From Defluviicoccus sp. (GTDB taxonomy: Bacteria; Pseudomonadota; Alphaproteobacteria; MPNO01): DNA of 61,263 bases. Shown piece by piece: positions 51,435 through 60,706 of this stretch. A program made the translations under genes and the position numbers. The stretch's first letter is position 1, and each line of letters begins with the position of its first letter. The notes below the pieces were generated by a model. The model was given only the letters and a program-made list of their open reading frames with translations. It searched no databases and had not been told where the DNA came from. The stretch spans positions 1 through 61,263 of the forward strand of contig JAJDVM010000210.1 in assembly GCA_022826125.1 (NCBI GenBank). Direction: 5' to 3'.

Positions 51435-52562
51435 CTATAACGGCTGGGCGAGCAGGCCGATGCTCTCCCGCGAAAGGCCGACCGGGTCGGCGTCGGGGTC
51501 CTGGGGGTTCATCTCCCATTCGCCGAGTTTGATGGAGTTCCGGTAGACCATCCGCGAGCGGTCGTAGCGCCGCCGCATGAACCCTTCTAGGGCGTCATCC
51601 GGTTTTTCCCGCGTGGCCACCTCCTCGGAAAGTACGATCGCATCCTCTATCGCCATGCCTGCGCCGCTGGCGAGATGCGGCGTCGTCGCATGCGCGGCGT
51701 CGCCGATGAGGACCACCCGGCCCCGATACCAGGGGGCGGGCGCGAGGACGACCTCCACGGGGCGGTACAGGATCTTCGCGGGATCCTCTATGCCCTCGCG
51801 GGCCTCCCCCATGATGCCGCCGAAGTCGCTGAGCTGGCCCCGCAGGACATCCGGAAGCTCTGCCGCCGCGAGCCGCGCGGGGTTGGGCGGGTTTTGCACC
51901 AGGAACACGTACATCTCGCGCGCGGATACCGGATTGAAGCCCGCCTTGTTGCGCGGCCCGTAGAACATCATCAGATTGTCCACTTCGGGTGGCCGGTCGA
52001 GCGTCGCGCGCCAGACCGCCTGACCGGTCGCCACGGGCACGAGGCCAGAGTCGAATATCGACGTTCGGATCCTCGAGGCGATCCCATCGGCGCCCACGAC
52101 CAGATCCCAGCGACCCGCGGCGCCGTCGCTCAGCACGACTTCGACGCCGTGCTCGTCCTGGTCGAGCGACTCGATCGTGATGCCGGCGCGGATCGAGACA
52201 CCGGCCTTGCGGGCCGATCGCAGCAGGATCTCCTGGAAGTCGGGGCGCATGATCCCGAGCACGGCGGGATACGCCTCGCCGAGAAGGCGGGGCATCGCCA
52301 CTCGGTCGGTCACGTTGCAGTCGACATCGCCCACCACCAGCTGGGTGATGCCGAAGCCCACCGCAACGCAGTCATCGATCACGCCGATAACATTCAGCGC
52401 ACGCAGGGTCGGCCCTTGGAGTGCGATGCCTACACCCTGGACCGTCAGGTCGTTGCTGATCTCCACGATCTCGGCCTCGATGCCGCGGCGCATCAGCCCG
52501 GCAGCCAGGGTGAGTCCGCCGATTCCGGCGCCGGCGATCAGGACTCTTCGAATACCGGTCAC
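51435..52562 (-). CDS. FAD-dependent monooxygenase (PHBH/salicylate hydroxylase class)
   Basis: The protein has 375 residues. It has the FAD dinucleotide fold RRVLIAGAGIGGLTLAAGL, the DG motif in LVVGADGIASRIR, and the second FAD motif GRVVLIGDAAHATTPHLASGAGMAIEDA. This class hydroxylates aromatic rings with NAD(P)H and O2. The stop-start gap to the dioxygenase upstream is 13 bp, so hydroxylation and ring cleavage are co-expressed. No residue loss is seen. Confidence 0.92.
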   Translation of the reverse strand: MTGIRRVLIAGAGIGGLTLAAGLMRRGIEAEIVEISNDLTVQGVGIALQGPTLRALNVIGVIDDCVAVGFGITQLVVGDVDCNVTDRVAMPRLLGEAYPAVLGIMRPDFQEILLRSARKAGVSIRAGITIESLDQDEHGVEVVLSDGAAGRWDLVVGADGIASRIRTSIFDSGLVPVATGQAVWRATLDRPPEVDNLMMFYGPRNKAGFNPVSAREMYVFLVQNPPNPARLAAAELPDVLRGQLSDFGGIMGEAREGIEDPAKILYRPVEVVLAPAPWYRGRVVLIGDAAHATTPHLASGAGMAIEDAIVLSEEVATREKPDDALEGFMRRRYDRSRMVYRNSIKLGEWEMNPQDPDADPVGLSRESIGLLAQPL

Positions 52563-52575
52563 AGCCCTTTCCCCC

Positions 52576-53562
52576 TTACTCGGCCGCCTCGCTCAGCGTG
52601 CTGAAGCTCGGGATGGGGTCGTCGAGCACGCGGACGTTCCATTCGATATCCGTAGCCGCCCACTCGGGCCAGCGGCCCACCCAGAAGAAGTTGCCGAACA
52701 TCGGCTCCCACAGCCTAGGTTTCCAATCGTCGTCCAAATGGTCGGTATCGGCGCCGTATTCCGACGTTCCGCCGCCCGGGTTGTCGACGTAGTAGAACAA
52801 TGCGGACGCTATGCGGTGGCGACCGATTCCTTCGGGGCTTTCGTAGCCCAGCTTCTGAAGATGGTTGGCGCCGGCCATGATCTCGTCGATGTTCTCGACT
52901 CCGTAACACACATGGTGCCAGCAGGGCCCGGCAGCCTGCAGGAATTCGCATTTGAGAAAGAACAGGTTGTGGTGCTCGTGTCGTCCGTCGCAACGGAGGA
53001 ATACGCCGAGCCCCCGGGAGATGTCGGTGAGGCGAAAGCCGAGCCGATTCACATAGAAGTCGACTGCGGCGTCGACGTCGGGCACTCCGAAAACGGCGTG
53101 GTTGATCAGCTTGGGTTCGGCACGCTTGAACCACTTGCGGTGCTTATTCCAGCGGTTAACGTTCGCGGCATTGTTGTGCCGGTCGTCGTCGTAAAGCGGC
53201 GGCTTCCTGTCGAAGACTCGGAAGCCGATCGCTATGCCCTGATCGTCGACCGTCCTGACCGTACCGTCGCTGCCACGCGCGACGGTCCGGTCCGAGCGCA
53301 GGTTCGTCTCAATGGTTGCGAGCGCCGTCTCGCCGTCGACACCCCAGATTACCTCGCGGACTCCCGGCCGTTCCGACCAGCGTGCGGGCAGTTCCGGGTC
53401 GTCGCCGGACCGTACCCGCACGATCGACCCTTCATCGAGTACGAAATCCGCTCCCCATTCGCCTTGATCGGCCTTGGGCAGTCCGAAGTCTTCGTGGAAG
53501 CGCACGCAAGCCGCGACATCGTCGACCCCGTAAGTGATCTCCTGAACGCCGATTACGGTCAT
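52576..53562 (-). CDS. Two-domain type I extradiol dioxygenase (VOC fold)
   Basis: The protein has 328 residues; ATG at 53562 with GGGAGGA upstream. The N-terminal VOC module (1-115) lacks metal ligands, as usual. The C-terminal module has His-155 (KLINHAVFGV), His-216 or 217 (CWHHVCYGV) and Glu-268 (GGGTSEYGAD), the 2-His-1-carboxylate Fe site of catechol 2,3-dioxygenase and BphC-like enzymes, plus the nearby HHNLFFL His. It should cleave a catechol-like diol beside the hydroxyls. The substrate is unknown. Confidence 0.88.
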   Translation of the reverse strand: MTVIGVQEITYGVDDVAACVRFHEDFGLPKADQGEWGADFVLDEGSIVRVRSGDDPELPARWSERPGVREVIWGVDGETALATIETNLRSDRTVARGSDGTVRTVDDQGIAIGFRVFDRKPPLYDDDRHNNAANVNRWNKHRKWFKRAEPKLINHAVFGVPDVDAAVDFYVNRLGFRLTDISRGLGVFLRCDGRHEHHNLFFLKCEFLQAAGPCWHHVCYGVENIDEIMAGANHLQKLGYESPEGIGRHRIASALFYYVDNPGGGTSEYGADTDHLDDDWKPRLWEPMFGNFFWVGRWPEWAATDIEWNVRVLDDPIPSFSTLSEAAE

Positions 53563-53591
53563 GGTTTCTGTCCTCCCGAAAGCCCGGTCTC

Positions 53592-55514
53592 TCAGTTCAC
53601 CATCGTCGACGGCAGCCACAATACGAGCGCGGGAAAGGCGACCAGGATCGCTAGCCTCACGATGTCGGCGGTCACGAACGGGAGCACCCCGCGGAACACG
53701 GTCGAAAGCGGCACGTCGGGCGCGACGCCCTTCAGGACGAAGACGTTAATGCCGAAGGGCGGCGTGATCAGGCCGGTCTCGACGACGGAGACCATCACGA
53801 TCCCCCACCAGACGATGTCGAAACCGAGGCCCGTGACCAGCGGGGTGACAATCGGCACCGTGATCACCATCATCGCGAACGGGTCCATGATGGCGCCGAG
53901 CAGGAGATAGATCGCGAGCAGGAGCACGATCACGCCGTAGCGCGAGAGTCCCAGCGATTCGACGAAGGCGGCGAGCGCGTTGGGCATCCCGGCGGCGCCG
54001 ACGAAGAACGAAAATGTCACCGCGCCGAGGATCAGCACGTAGATCATCGCCGTCGTCGCGGTGGTCTCGCCCATCACCTGCCAGAACGCACCGCCGCCGA
54101 GCCGTCCGCGCGCGAGCGCGATGAGAAATGCTCCGCCGGCGCCAACGGCGGCGGCTTCGGTCGCGGTGAAGATGCCGCCGTATATGCCTCCAATGACGAC
54201 GCCGAATAGCAGGAGAGCGAGCGAGCTTCGACGCAGCGCCGCCCACAGCGCGCCCCGTTCCGCCCGGCCAGCATCGGGCGCGGAGTCCGGCGAGAGGCGG
54301 GCCACCACGGCAACGGTGATCATGTAGAGTGCGATGGCGACCAGCGCCGGGATCAGCGCGCCGATGAACAGGCGTCCGATGGATTCCTCGACCAGAATCG
54401 CGAACACCACGATGGCGGCGGATGGCGGTACCAGTTGACCGAGCGTGCCACCGGCCGCGACGCAACCGGTCGCCAGTCCGGCGGAATAGCCGCGGTCCCG
54501 CATCTCGGGCAGGGCGACCCGCCCGATTGTGACCGCGGTCGCGAGCGAGGAGCCGGTGAGCGCGCCGAATCCCGCGCATCCGCCGATGGTCGCCAGCGCC
54601 AGCCCGCCGCGGCGATGACCCACGACTGCATGGGCGAGGCCGTAGATGTCGCTCGAGAGCCCGGCGACGGAGGCGAAGCTGCCCATCATGAGAAACAGCG
54701 GCAGGACGGCGAGGTTGATGTTGGTCAGGAACTCGAGCGCCTCGGTCCCGAGCACGACGAGCGCGGGCTCGGTGCCCAGCACCATCGCCGCGCCCACGAG
54801 GCCGATCAGACCCATCGCCGCGGCCACTGGGACGAGGAGCAGGATCAACATCCACACGACCGCGAACAGGACCGCCGATAGGACGACCGCGTCTGTGGGC
54901 ATCGCCGGAGCGATCCAGCTCACGATGGAGTCGAGCCGTGTGACAGCGACGGCGATGAGGACGATCGTTCCAACCGTGGCGATCGCGACCGTTCGGCCCG
55001 ATGCCCCGCCCGTCCGCCGGCCGGCCGCGGCTTCGAAGCCGACCGCCACCATCACAAGTTGAACCAGCGCGCCCAGCCCGAACAACCCGCTCACCGTCCA
55101 CAGGAAGGGCGCGACCGGCCAGCCCAGCAATATCGTCGTCCGCCCCTGAGCGGCGAGGTCGGCGGCGACAACGCCGAGCCGCCAGGCGAGAAACACGAAC
55201 AGGAACAGCAGCAGGAGCGCGCCCAGCGCCTCCAGCCACGCCCGGACGCCGTCGCCCAGGCGCGCCCCCAGGAAATCGACGTTGAGATGCACCTTCTGGG
55301 CGAACCCCGCGGGAAAACAGGCGGCGATCGCCACCGCCATCAACACCTCGACGATTTCATTGAATCCGGAAATCGGGGCGTTGAAGGCGGCCCGAAGCGA
55401 GATGTCGAGCGCGGTCGCGAGCGAGATCGCCAGCATCGCGAGCACGCCTAGAAAGGCGATGCGCCGTGTCGCCACGGCGCACCAGCGTTCGACGACCCGA
55501 AGGCCGGCGGGCAT
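53592..55514 (-). CDS. TRAP permease, DctQ-DctM fusion
   Basis: The protein has 640 residues. The first ~180 are a DctQ-like unit (SGFNEIVEVLMAVAIAACFPAGFAQKVHLNVDFLGARL, four segments), joined through extra helices to a full DctM unit (FLTNINLAVLPLFLMMGSF, GALTGSSLATAVTIG, AAGGTLGQLVPPSAAIVVFAIL, DIVWWGIVMVSVVETGLITPPFGINVFVLK). Unlike the 13756 gene it belongs with DctP-type binding proteins; the partner gene ends one base before this one begins. It imports the substrate of the dioxygenase operon. Confidence 0.93.
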   Translation of the reverse strand: MPAGLRVVERWCAVATRRIAFLGVLAMLAISLATALDISLRAAFNAPISGFNEIVEVLMAVAIAACFPAGFAQKVHLNVDFLGARLGDGVRAWLEALGALLLLFLFVFLAWRLGVVAADLAAQGRTTILLGWPVAPFLWTVSGLFGLGALVQLVMVAVGFEAAAGRRTGGASGRTVAIATVGTIVLIAVAVTRLDSIVSWIAPAMPTDAVVLSAVLFAVVWMLILLLVPVAAAMGLIGLVGAAMVLGTEPALVVLGTEALEFLTNINLAVLPLFLMMGSFASVAGLSSDIYGLAHAVVGHRRGGLALATIGGCAGFGALTGSSLATAVTIGRVALPEMRDRGYSAGLATGCVAAGGTLGQLVPPSAAIVVFAILVEESIGRLFIGALIPALVAIALYMITVAVVARLSPDSAPDAGRAERGALWAALRRSSLALLLFGVVIGGIYGGIFTATEAAAVGAGGAFLIALARGRLGGGAFWQVMGETTATTAMIYVLILGAVTFSFFVGAAGMPNALAAFVESLGLSRYGVIVLLLAIYLLLGAIMDPFAMMVITVPIVTPLVTGLGFDIVWWGIVMVSVVETGLITPPFGINVFVLKGVAPDVPLSTVFRGVLPFVTADIVRLAILVAFPALVLWLPSTMVN

Positions 55515-56516
55515 TTAGCTGCCCGAGCGGACCTTCTCGACTTCGGCCCGGAATGCCTGCATCAGCTTCTCTCCGCCCGGCGTGCGTGCAACCCAGGCCT
55601 TTTCGACGGCGGCGAGCATCTGGATCATGCGTTCCTTTTCGGCCCCTTTGGGCGCGACCGTCTTGTGCCCCTTGGCGAAGCCGAGCCGCTTGCGCGAGCC
55701 CTCCTGGATTCGGTCCCAGAACGCGGAGAACCGCCGGACCAGGACTTCGCCCGATCGTTCGTCGACCGACCGGCGCGCCTCGGCGGGCAACTTGGCGTAG
55801 GCCGACTTGTTCATGAAGATCATCCCGGCGGAGCCGCCGAGCGGCCCGTCGATGGTGAATTTGCTGACCTCGTTGAGGCGGTAGGGCGGTACGCCGGTCC
55901 ACGGGATCAAAAACCCGGCGACCAGCCCGCGGTTGACGCTCTGGTAGTATTCCGGCGGCGCGAGGGAGATCGGCACGCCGCCGAGGGCCGCGATCATCTC
56001 GCCTCGGAGCTTGCCTGCCACCGCGAACTTCTTTCCCTTCAGGTCGTCGATCGTGGCGATCGGCTCCCTGGCATGGATCGAATTCGGCGGAAAGCTGAAG
56101 ATGGCGAGCGGCTTGACGTCCTTGTATTCGTCTCCCAGAAGCCCCTTTTCCAGCAGCCGCCAGAAGGCGATCGAGCTCTCCGTCGAGGTGTCGAACACGC
56201 CGGGCACCTCGACCACGTTGGACCGGGGAAACTGGCCCGGCACCAGCCCCTGGAGACCCCAGCCGATCTGGGCGACGTTCTGTCTGACGCGGTCGAATAC
56301 GTTGCGGTGGCTGGCGAGAATGTGGCCCGCCACCAGCTCCACCTGGAGCGTTCCGGACGAGCCCTCGCTCACCTCCTTGGTCCAGGGCGCGAAGACCTGC
56401 ACGTTGAGATGCGCCTTCGGCGGGCTGGGCGACGCGAACTTGATCTTCATGGCATCGGCCAGGGCCGGCGATACCGCCAAAACCCCAACGATGCCGAGCA
56501 CGGTTGTTCTCATCAT
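55515..56516 (-). CDS. TRAP solute-binding protein, DctP-like
   Basis: The protein has 333 residues. Of two adjacent ATG codons I take the first, 56516, which has GGGAGATCACGAC upstream. A short signal peptide (about 1-22, ending ADA) is followed by MKIKFASPSPPKAHLNVQVFAPWTKEVSE and KGKKFAVAGKLRGEMIAALGGVPISLAPPEYYQSVNRGLVAG. The Arg in KLRGE fits the ligand carboxylate Arg. Its stop abuts the fused permease start, and it is 25 bp after the molybdenum hydroxylase gene. Confidence 0.9.
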   Translation of the reverse strand: MMRTTVLGIVGVLAVSPALADAMKIKFASPSPPKAHLNVQVFAPWTKEVSEGSSGTLQVELVAGHILASHRNVFDRVRQNVAQIGWGLQGLVPGQFPRSNVVEVPGVFDTSTESSIAFWRLLEKGLLGDEYKDVKPLAIFSFPPNSIHAREPIATIDDLKGKKFAVAGKLRGEMIAALGGVPISLAPPEYYQSVNRGLVAGFLIPWTGVPPYRLNEVSKFTIDGPLGGSAGMIFMNKSAYAKLPAEARRSVDERSGEVLVRRFSAFWDRIQEGSRKRLGFAKGHKTVAPKGAEKERMIQMLAAVEKAWVARTPGGEKLMQAFRAEVEKVRSGS

Positions 56517-56541
56517 GTCGTGATCTCCCGGTTCGGATACG

Positions 56542-58899
56542 TCACGCTTCGCTCGAACTATCGGTCGTGGCGCCGGCGGCCCGAATGGCCTGCCAGACAC
56601 GCTCGGGCGTCGCCGGCATCTGAATCTCGTCGACCCCGAGCGGCGCCAGCGCATCGAGGATCGCGTTCACCACCGTGGGCGGCGCCCCGATGGTCCCGGA
56701 CTCGCCGATCCCCTTGACGCCCAGCGGGTTGGTCTTCGCCGGGATCTCGACGAGCTCCGAGACGACCCCTGGAAGGTCGTCCGCGCGCGGCAGGCAGTAG
56801 TCTAGCAGCCCGCCGGTCAGCAGCTGGCCGGAACTCCGGTCGTAGACCACCTTCTCGGTAAGGGCCTGCCCGACCCCCTGGGCGATGCCGCCCTGGATCT
56901 GTCCGTCGCAGATCATCGGGTTGATGACGCGGCCCAGATCGTCGACCGCGGTCAGACGGTCGAGGTCGACCCGGCCGGTCTCCGGGTCGACCTCGACCTC
57001 GCAGATCTGGCAGCCGTTCGGATAGTTGGGCGCGCCCCCCGGCACCCCGGCGTAGCTCCCCGCCGCCTCGAGCCCGAGACCGAGCTCGACCACGGGGCCG
57101 GCGGGCGCGTAGAACATCCGGGCCACCTCGGACATCGTCATCGACCTGTCGGTGCCGACGACGGTGAATGCCCCGTCCGCGAACTCGATGTCGTCAGCCG
57201 ACGTTTCCAGCAGCGCCGCCGCCATGAGCTTGCCCCTGGCGATGATCCCGTCGGCGGCGGCGCGGAGCGCGGCGCCGCCTACCATCGAGCTCCGCGCGGC
57301 GAAGGTTCCGCGGCCGAATGCCACCTGGTCGGTGTCGCCCTGGACGTAGCGTACCGTATCGAACGGCACGCCCAGCCACTCGGCGACCAGCTGCGCGAAC
57401 GCCGTCTCGTGACCCTGGCCGTGGGAATGGGTACCGGCGACGATGGTCAGGGTCCCGCCGGGATCGAAGCGGATCTCCATCCGCTCGTTGAACACCCCGC
57501 CGAGCTCGATATAGGGCGTCACCGCGCGGCCGCGCAGCCTGCCCGCGCGCTCACTGTCGGCGCGGCGCGCGGCGAAGCCGGACCAGTCCGCAAGCGCCAT
57601 GCAGCGGTCCATCAGTCCGGCGAAGTCGCCGCTGTCGTAGTTGTGGTGCGTCGGCGTGTGGTAGGGCAGCGCGTCGGTTGGGATCAGGTTGCGGCGGCGC
57701 AACTCGTCCGGCCCGATCCCCAGCTCCCGAGCGGCGCGCTCGACCAGACGCTCGATCAGATAAATCGCCTCGGGCCGGCCCGCGCCGCGATAGACCGAGG
57801 TCGCCGCGGTGTTCGTGAAAACGGCGCTGGTGCTGAGGTCGACAGTCTGCACGTCGTAGACACTGGGCACGAACATCAGCGAGAAGAACAGCGGCGCCGT
57901 TATCGCGCCCCAGTAATAGGCGCCGAGAGCGTGATGCGCGTACGCGCGAATCGCGAGGATCCTGCCGTCCCCGTCAAGGGCGAGCGCGCCGCGGACCACC
58001 TGATCTCGGCCGTGGGTGTCCAGCAACAGGGCCTCGCTCCGGGTTCCCGTCCACTTGACCGGGCGGCCGCAACGGCGCGACGCCCAGAGCGTCAGCGCGT
58101 CCTCCGGATAAAGGTTTGCCTTCATGCCGAAACCGCCGCCCACGTCGGGGCAGACGACCCTGATCTTGGATTCCGGCACCCCGAGCACGTCATTCGCCAG
58201 CTCGGTCCTCAGCGCGTGCGGACCCTGGCCGCTGGAATACAGCGTGTAGCTGTCGGTGAACGCGCTGTATTCGCCGATCGCGCAGCGCGGCTCGATGGCG
58301 TTAGGCGCCAACCGGTTGTTTTCGAGCCGGAGCTCGACGACGTGTTCCGCCTCGGCGAAGGCCGCGTCCGTCGCCGCCCTGTCGCCCATCGCGATCGTCA
58401 CCGCGACGTTCCCGTCCGGGCAGTCGTCCCACACGTGCGGCGCGTCAGGGCGGGCGGCGTCCTCGACATCGACCACCGCGTCGAGCGGCTCGTAATCGAC
58501 GTGGATCATCTCCGCGGCCGCGCGGGCCCCGGCCTCGGTCTCGGCAACGACGAAGGCCACCCGATCGCCGACGCAGCGCACCCTGTCGGCGAGCAGGATC
58601 GGGCGCACCGTGCCGAAGGCGTCGGGTCCGCCCCAGGCGTCGGGCATGAAATAAGGCGGGATACCGCCCACGCCGTCGGATACCGCGTCGGCGCCGGTCA
58701 GCACGCATACGACGCCCGGCGCGGCGCTTGCCGCTTCGGTGTCGATGCTCCGGATGCGGGCGTGCGCGTGCGGCGAGAGAACCTGAACGCCATGGCATTG
58801 GCGGGGTAGAGTGAGGTCGGAGACATACCGCCCACCGCCGGTCAGGAACCTCAAGTCCTCCGTGCGGCGCACGGCCTGTCCGATCCCGAAGCCCGCCAT
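56542..58899 (-). CDS. Xanthine dehydrogenase-family molybdenum-binding subunit (CoxL-like, form II)
   Basis: The protein has 785 residues, full length for the large subunit. It shows GQAVRRTEDLRFLTGGGRYVSD, VCPDVGGGFGMKANLYPED, VYRGAGRPEA (the AYRGAGR-type active-site loop of form II proteins, not the Cys-bearing loop of CO dehydrogenase) and GVKGIGESGTIGAPP with the catalytic Glu. It hydroxylates a heterocycle or oxidises an aldehyde using the molybdopterin cofactor. The FAD (CoxM) and 2Fe-2S (CoxS) subunits normally next to it are absent; the neighbours are TRAP genes and a divergent gene. It is the first gene of the 58.9-49.3 kb operon. Confidence 0.92.
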   Translation of the reverse strand: MAGFGIGQAVRRTEDLRFLTGGGRYVSDLTLPRQCHGVQVLSPHAHARIRSIDTEAASAAPGVVCVLTGADAVSDGVGGIPPYFMPDAWGGPDAFGTVRPILLADRVRCVGDRVAFVVAETEAGARAAAEMIHVDYEPLDAVVDVEDAARPDAPHVWDDCPDGNVAVTIAMGDRAATDAAFAEAEHVVELRLENNRLAPNAIEPRCAIGEYSAFTDSYTLYSSGQGPHALRTELANDVLGVPESKIRVVCPDVGGGFGMKANLYPEDALTLWASRRCGRPVKWTGTRSEALLLDTHGRDQVVRGALALDGDGRILAIRAYAHHALGAYYWGAITAPLFFSLMFVPSVYDVQTVDLSTSAVFTNTAATSVYRGAGRPEAIYLIERLVERAARELGIGPDELRRRNLIPTDALPYHTPTHHNYDSGDFAGLMDRCMALADWSGFAARRADSERAGRLRGRAVTPYIELGGVFNERMEIRFDPGGTLTIVAGTHSHGQGHETAFAQLVAEWLGVPFDTVRYVQGDTDQVAFGRGTFAARSSMVGGAALRAAADGIIARGKLMAAALLETSADDIEFADGAFTVVGTDRSMTMSEVARMFYAPAGPVVELGLGLEAAGSYAGVPGGAPNYPNGCQICEVEVDPETGRVDLDRLTAVDDLGRVINPMICDGQIQGGIAQGVGQALTEKVVYDRSSGQLLTGGLLDYCLPRADDLPGVVSELVEIPAKTNPLGVKGIGESGTIGAPPTVVNAILDALAPLGVDEIQMPATPERVWQAIRAAGATTDSSSEA

Positions 58900-59016
58900 C
58901 CCCAGGCCCTCCCGCTACGGATCCGCTCGGGAAATATCCGATTCTGTGGATACTATGAGGGTCAGAAGCCGGCTGGCGCAAGTATCGCTGCCGATGACGG
59001 ATCGAGGGAGGGAAAC
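58900..59016. promoter_or_regulatory. Divergent promoter region, coxL-like / monooxygenase
   Basis: This 117-bp gap lies between divergent starts. TATCC (58936-58940) and GGATA (58949-58953) form a short inverted repeat with 8-bp spacer in its most AT-rich part. GGGAGGGA precedes the plus-strand ATG. A shared regulator for both directions is possible but no regulator gene is adjacent. Confidence 0.35.
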
Positions 59017-60198
59017 ATGACAGAGCCTCAGGCAATTCGCGACGAGCTGGCGGAGAGGGCGCGGTCCGTCCTTCCCTGGGTGCGCGAACGGGCGGAGGAG
59101 ACCAGCCGGCTCCGGCGGGTGCCCGACGAGAGCATCGCCGATCTGCGTTCGGCCGGCCTGTTCGAAATCCTTAAGCCCAGGGCGTTCGGCGGCGAGGAAA
59201 TCCGCTTCGACGCCTGCATGGAAGCGATGCTGGAGCTCGGCCGCGGCGACGGCTCGACCGCCTGGGTGTGCGCGGTGATCAACGTCCACGATCTCCTGGT
59301 CGCCTTGTTTCCCGAGCAGGCCCAGCACGATGTCTGGGACGGCGGCAAGACGCTCGTCGCCTCGAGCTTCATGCCGGGCGGCAAGGCGACGCCCGATGGC
59401 GAAGGTTTCCGGTTCTCCGGAAAGTGGTCGTTTTCGAGCGGCGTCGATAACTCGGAATGGGCGATCCTCGGCGCCATGTTCGGCATGGTGGGCGATCCGC
59501 CGCATCCCGACATCCGCTTTGTGCTGGTGCCCAGGAGCGACTACGAGGTGATCGACGACTGGCACGTGATGGGCCTCTGCGGGACCGGCAGCAAGAGCCT
59601 CGCGGTGGAGGACGCGTTCCTGCCGGCGCACCGGATCCTCCCCTTCGCCGACTGCGTGAGCGGCGAGACGCCGGGCTCCAAGTTGCACGACGGCGCGATC
59701 TATCGCGCGCCGATCTGGGCGGTGTTCCCGTTCTGCATCTCCTCGCCTGCAACCGGCATCGCGCGCGGCGCGCTGGAGGCCTATGTCGAGCGGATGAGCG
59801 AGCGGACCAGCGTGTTCGGCAACGAAAAGATCTCGGAAATGCGCCCGATCCACCTCCACCTCGCCGAGGCGGCGGCGTTGACCGACGCGGCGGAGTTGCT
59901 CTACAAGCGCTCGATCCGCGAGACCATCGACAAGATCACCGACGGCGTCCCCCTCGACATGGCCCACCGTGTGCGCAGCCGCCGCGATCAGGGCTATTCC
60001 ATCGTCATGGCGACACGGGCGGTCGAGCATCTGTTCAAGTCGATGGGCGGCAAGGGCTTGTACGAAAGCAACCCGGTTCAACGCGCCTATCGCGACCTTC
60101 ACGCCGTCGCGGGCCAGATCGCCAACAACTGGGACGTGACGGCGGCGATGTACGGTCAGGTAACCCTAGGCGGTCCCCCGACGGACCCGTTTTTCTAG
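59017..60198 (+). CDS. Acyl-CoA-dehydrogenase-fold flavin monooxygenase (HsaA/HpaB-like group D)
   Basis: The protein has 393 residues; ATG at 59017 behind GGGAGGGA. The ACAD fold is clear: LRSAGLFEILKPRAFGGEEI, ELGRGDGSTAWVCAVINVH, GFRFSGKWSFSSGVDNSEWAILGA, and LCGTGSKSLAVEDAFLP. The C-terminal half lacks the acyl-CoA base and matches the two-component hydroxylases of phenols and steroid A-rings (HsaA-like), which need a separate flavin reductase not seen here. It is the only plus-strand enzyme gene in this end of the window and faces the VOC gene convergently, 43 bp away. Confidence 0.88.
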   Translation: MTEPQAIRDELAERARSVLPWVRERAEETSRLRRVPDESIADLRSAGLFEILKPRAFGGEEIRFDACMEAMLELGRGDGSTAWVCAVINVHDLLVALFPEQAQHDVWDGGKTLVASSFMPGGKATPDGEGFRFSGKWSFSSGVDNSEWAILGAMFGMVGDPPHPDIRFVLVPRSDYEVIDDWHVMGLCGTGSKSLAVEDAFLPAHRILPFADCVSGETPGSKLHDGAIYRAPIWAVFPFCISSPATGIARGALEAYVERMSERTSVFGNEKISEMRPIHLHLAEAAALTDAAELLYKRSIRETIDKITDGVPLDMAHRVRSRRDQGYSIVMATRAVEHLFKSMGGKGLYESNPVQRAYRDLHAVAGQIANNWDVTAAMYGQVTLGGPPTDPFF

Positions 60199-60241
60199 GC
60201 GGAACCCGGCTCGGAGCCAGCAGCCGAGGGCTTGCGCCGGG

Positions 60242-60676
60242 CTACCGGGAGCCGGGCGGGCCCTGGAACTCCCAGGTGTGGCCCTGCGGGTCGGTGACGA
60301 ACAGCTGGGGCTCGCCGAGCAGGTTCGAGATTTCCTCGAAATGGATTCCGAGCGCGCGCATCCGGCCGCGGAAGGCTTCGACGTCGCCGATGCGCCACGC
60401 GGTGTGGCGGCCGGCGGGTTCGATGTTCGCGTCTTCCCCGGGCTTGAGCGCGACGTCGTTGGCGATCAGGTGGAACTGGACGTTGTCGTTCTCGTCGCCC
60501 AGCCATGCGCCGGGGCCGAGATCGTCCAGCGCCTTGGGGCGCGGCAACAGCTTGAGGTCCAGCACCCTGGTGTAGAACTCGACGCATGCGTCCAGCTTCT
60601 CGGTGGCAACCGGGATGCCTTCGTGGATCGAGCCCTGCCAGGTCAGGCGCGGGGCGCCGGTTTCGGTCGCGGTCAT
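60242..60676 (-). CDS. Small VOC-family protein
   Basis: The protein has 144 residues. Likely metal ligands are His in SIHEGIPVA, His in GRHTAWRIGD and Glu in DPQGHTWEFQGP, matching the single-domain VOC fold. It could be a glyoxalase, isomerase or small dioxygenase. It follows the frameshifted FAD monooxygenase by 30 bp on the same strand, so the two were probably co-transcribed. Confidence 0.82.
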   Translation of the reverse strand: MTATETGAPRLTWQGSIHEGIPVATEKLDACVEFYTRVLDLKLLPRPKALDDLGPGAWLGDENDNVQFHLIANDVALKPGEDANIEPAGRHTAWRIGDVEAFRGRMRALGIHFEEISNLLGEPQLFVTDPQGHTWEFQGPPGSR

Positions 60677-60706
60677 GGTTTCGCCTCCTCGGTCGGTTCC
60701 GCGATG

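Noticed and set aside
56542..58899. Carbon monoxide dehydrogenase large subunit
   Set aside because: The active-site loop reads YRGAGR, not the Cys-containing loop of true CO dehydrogenase, and CoxM/CoxS are absent.
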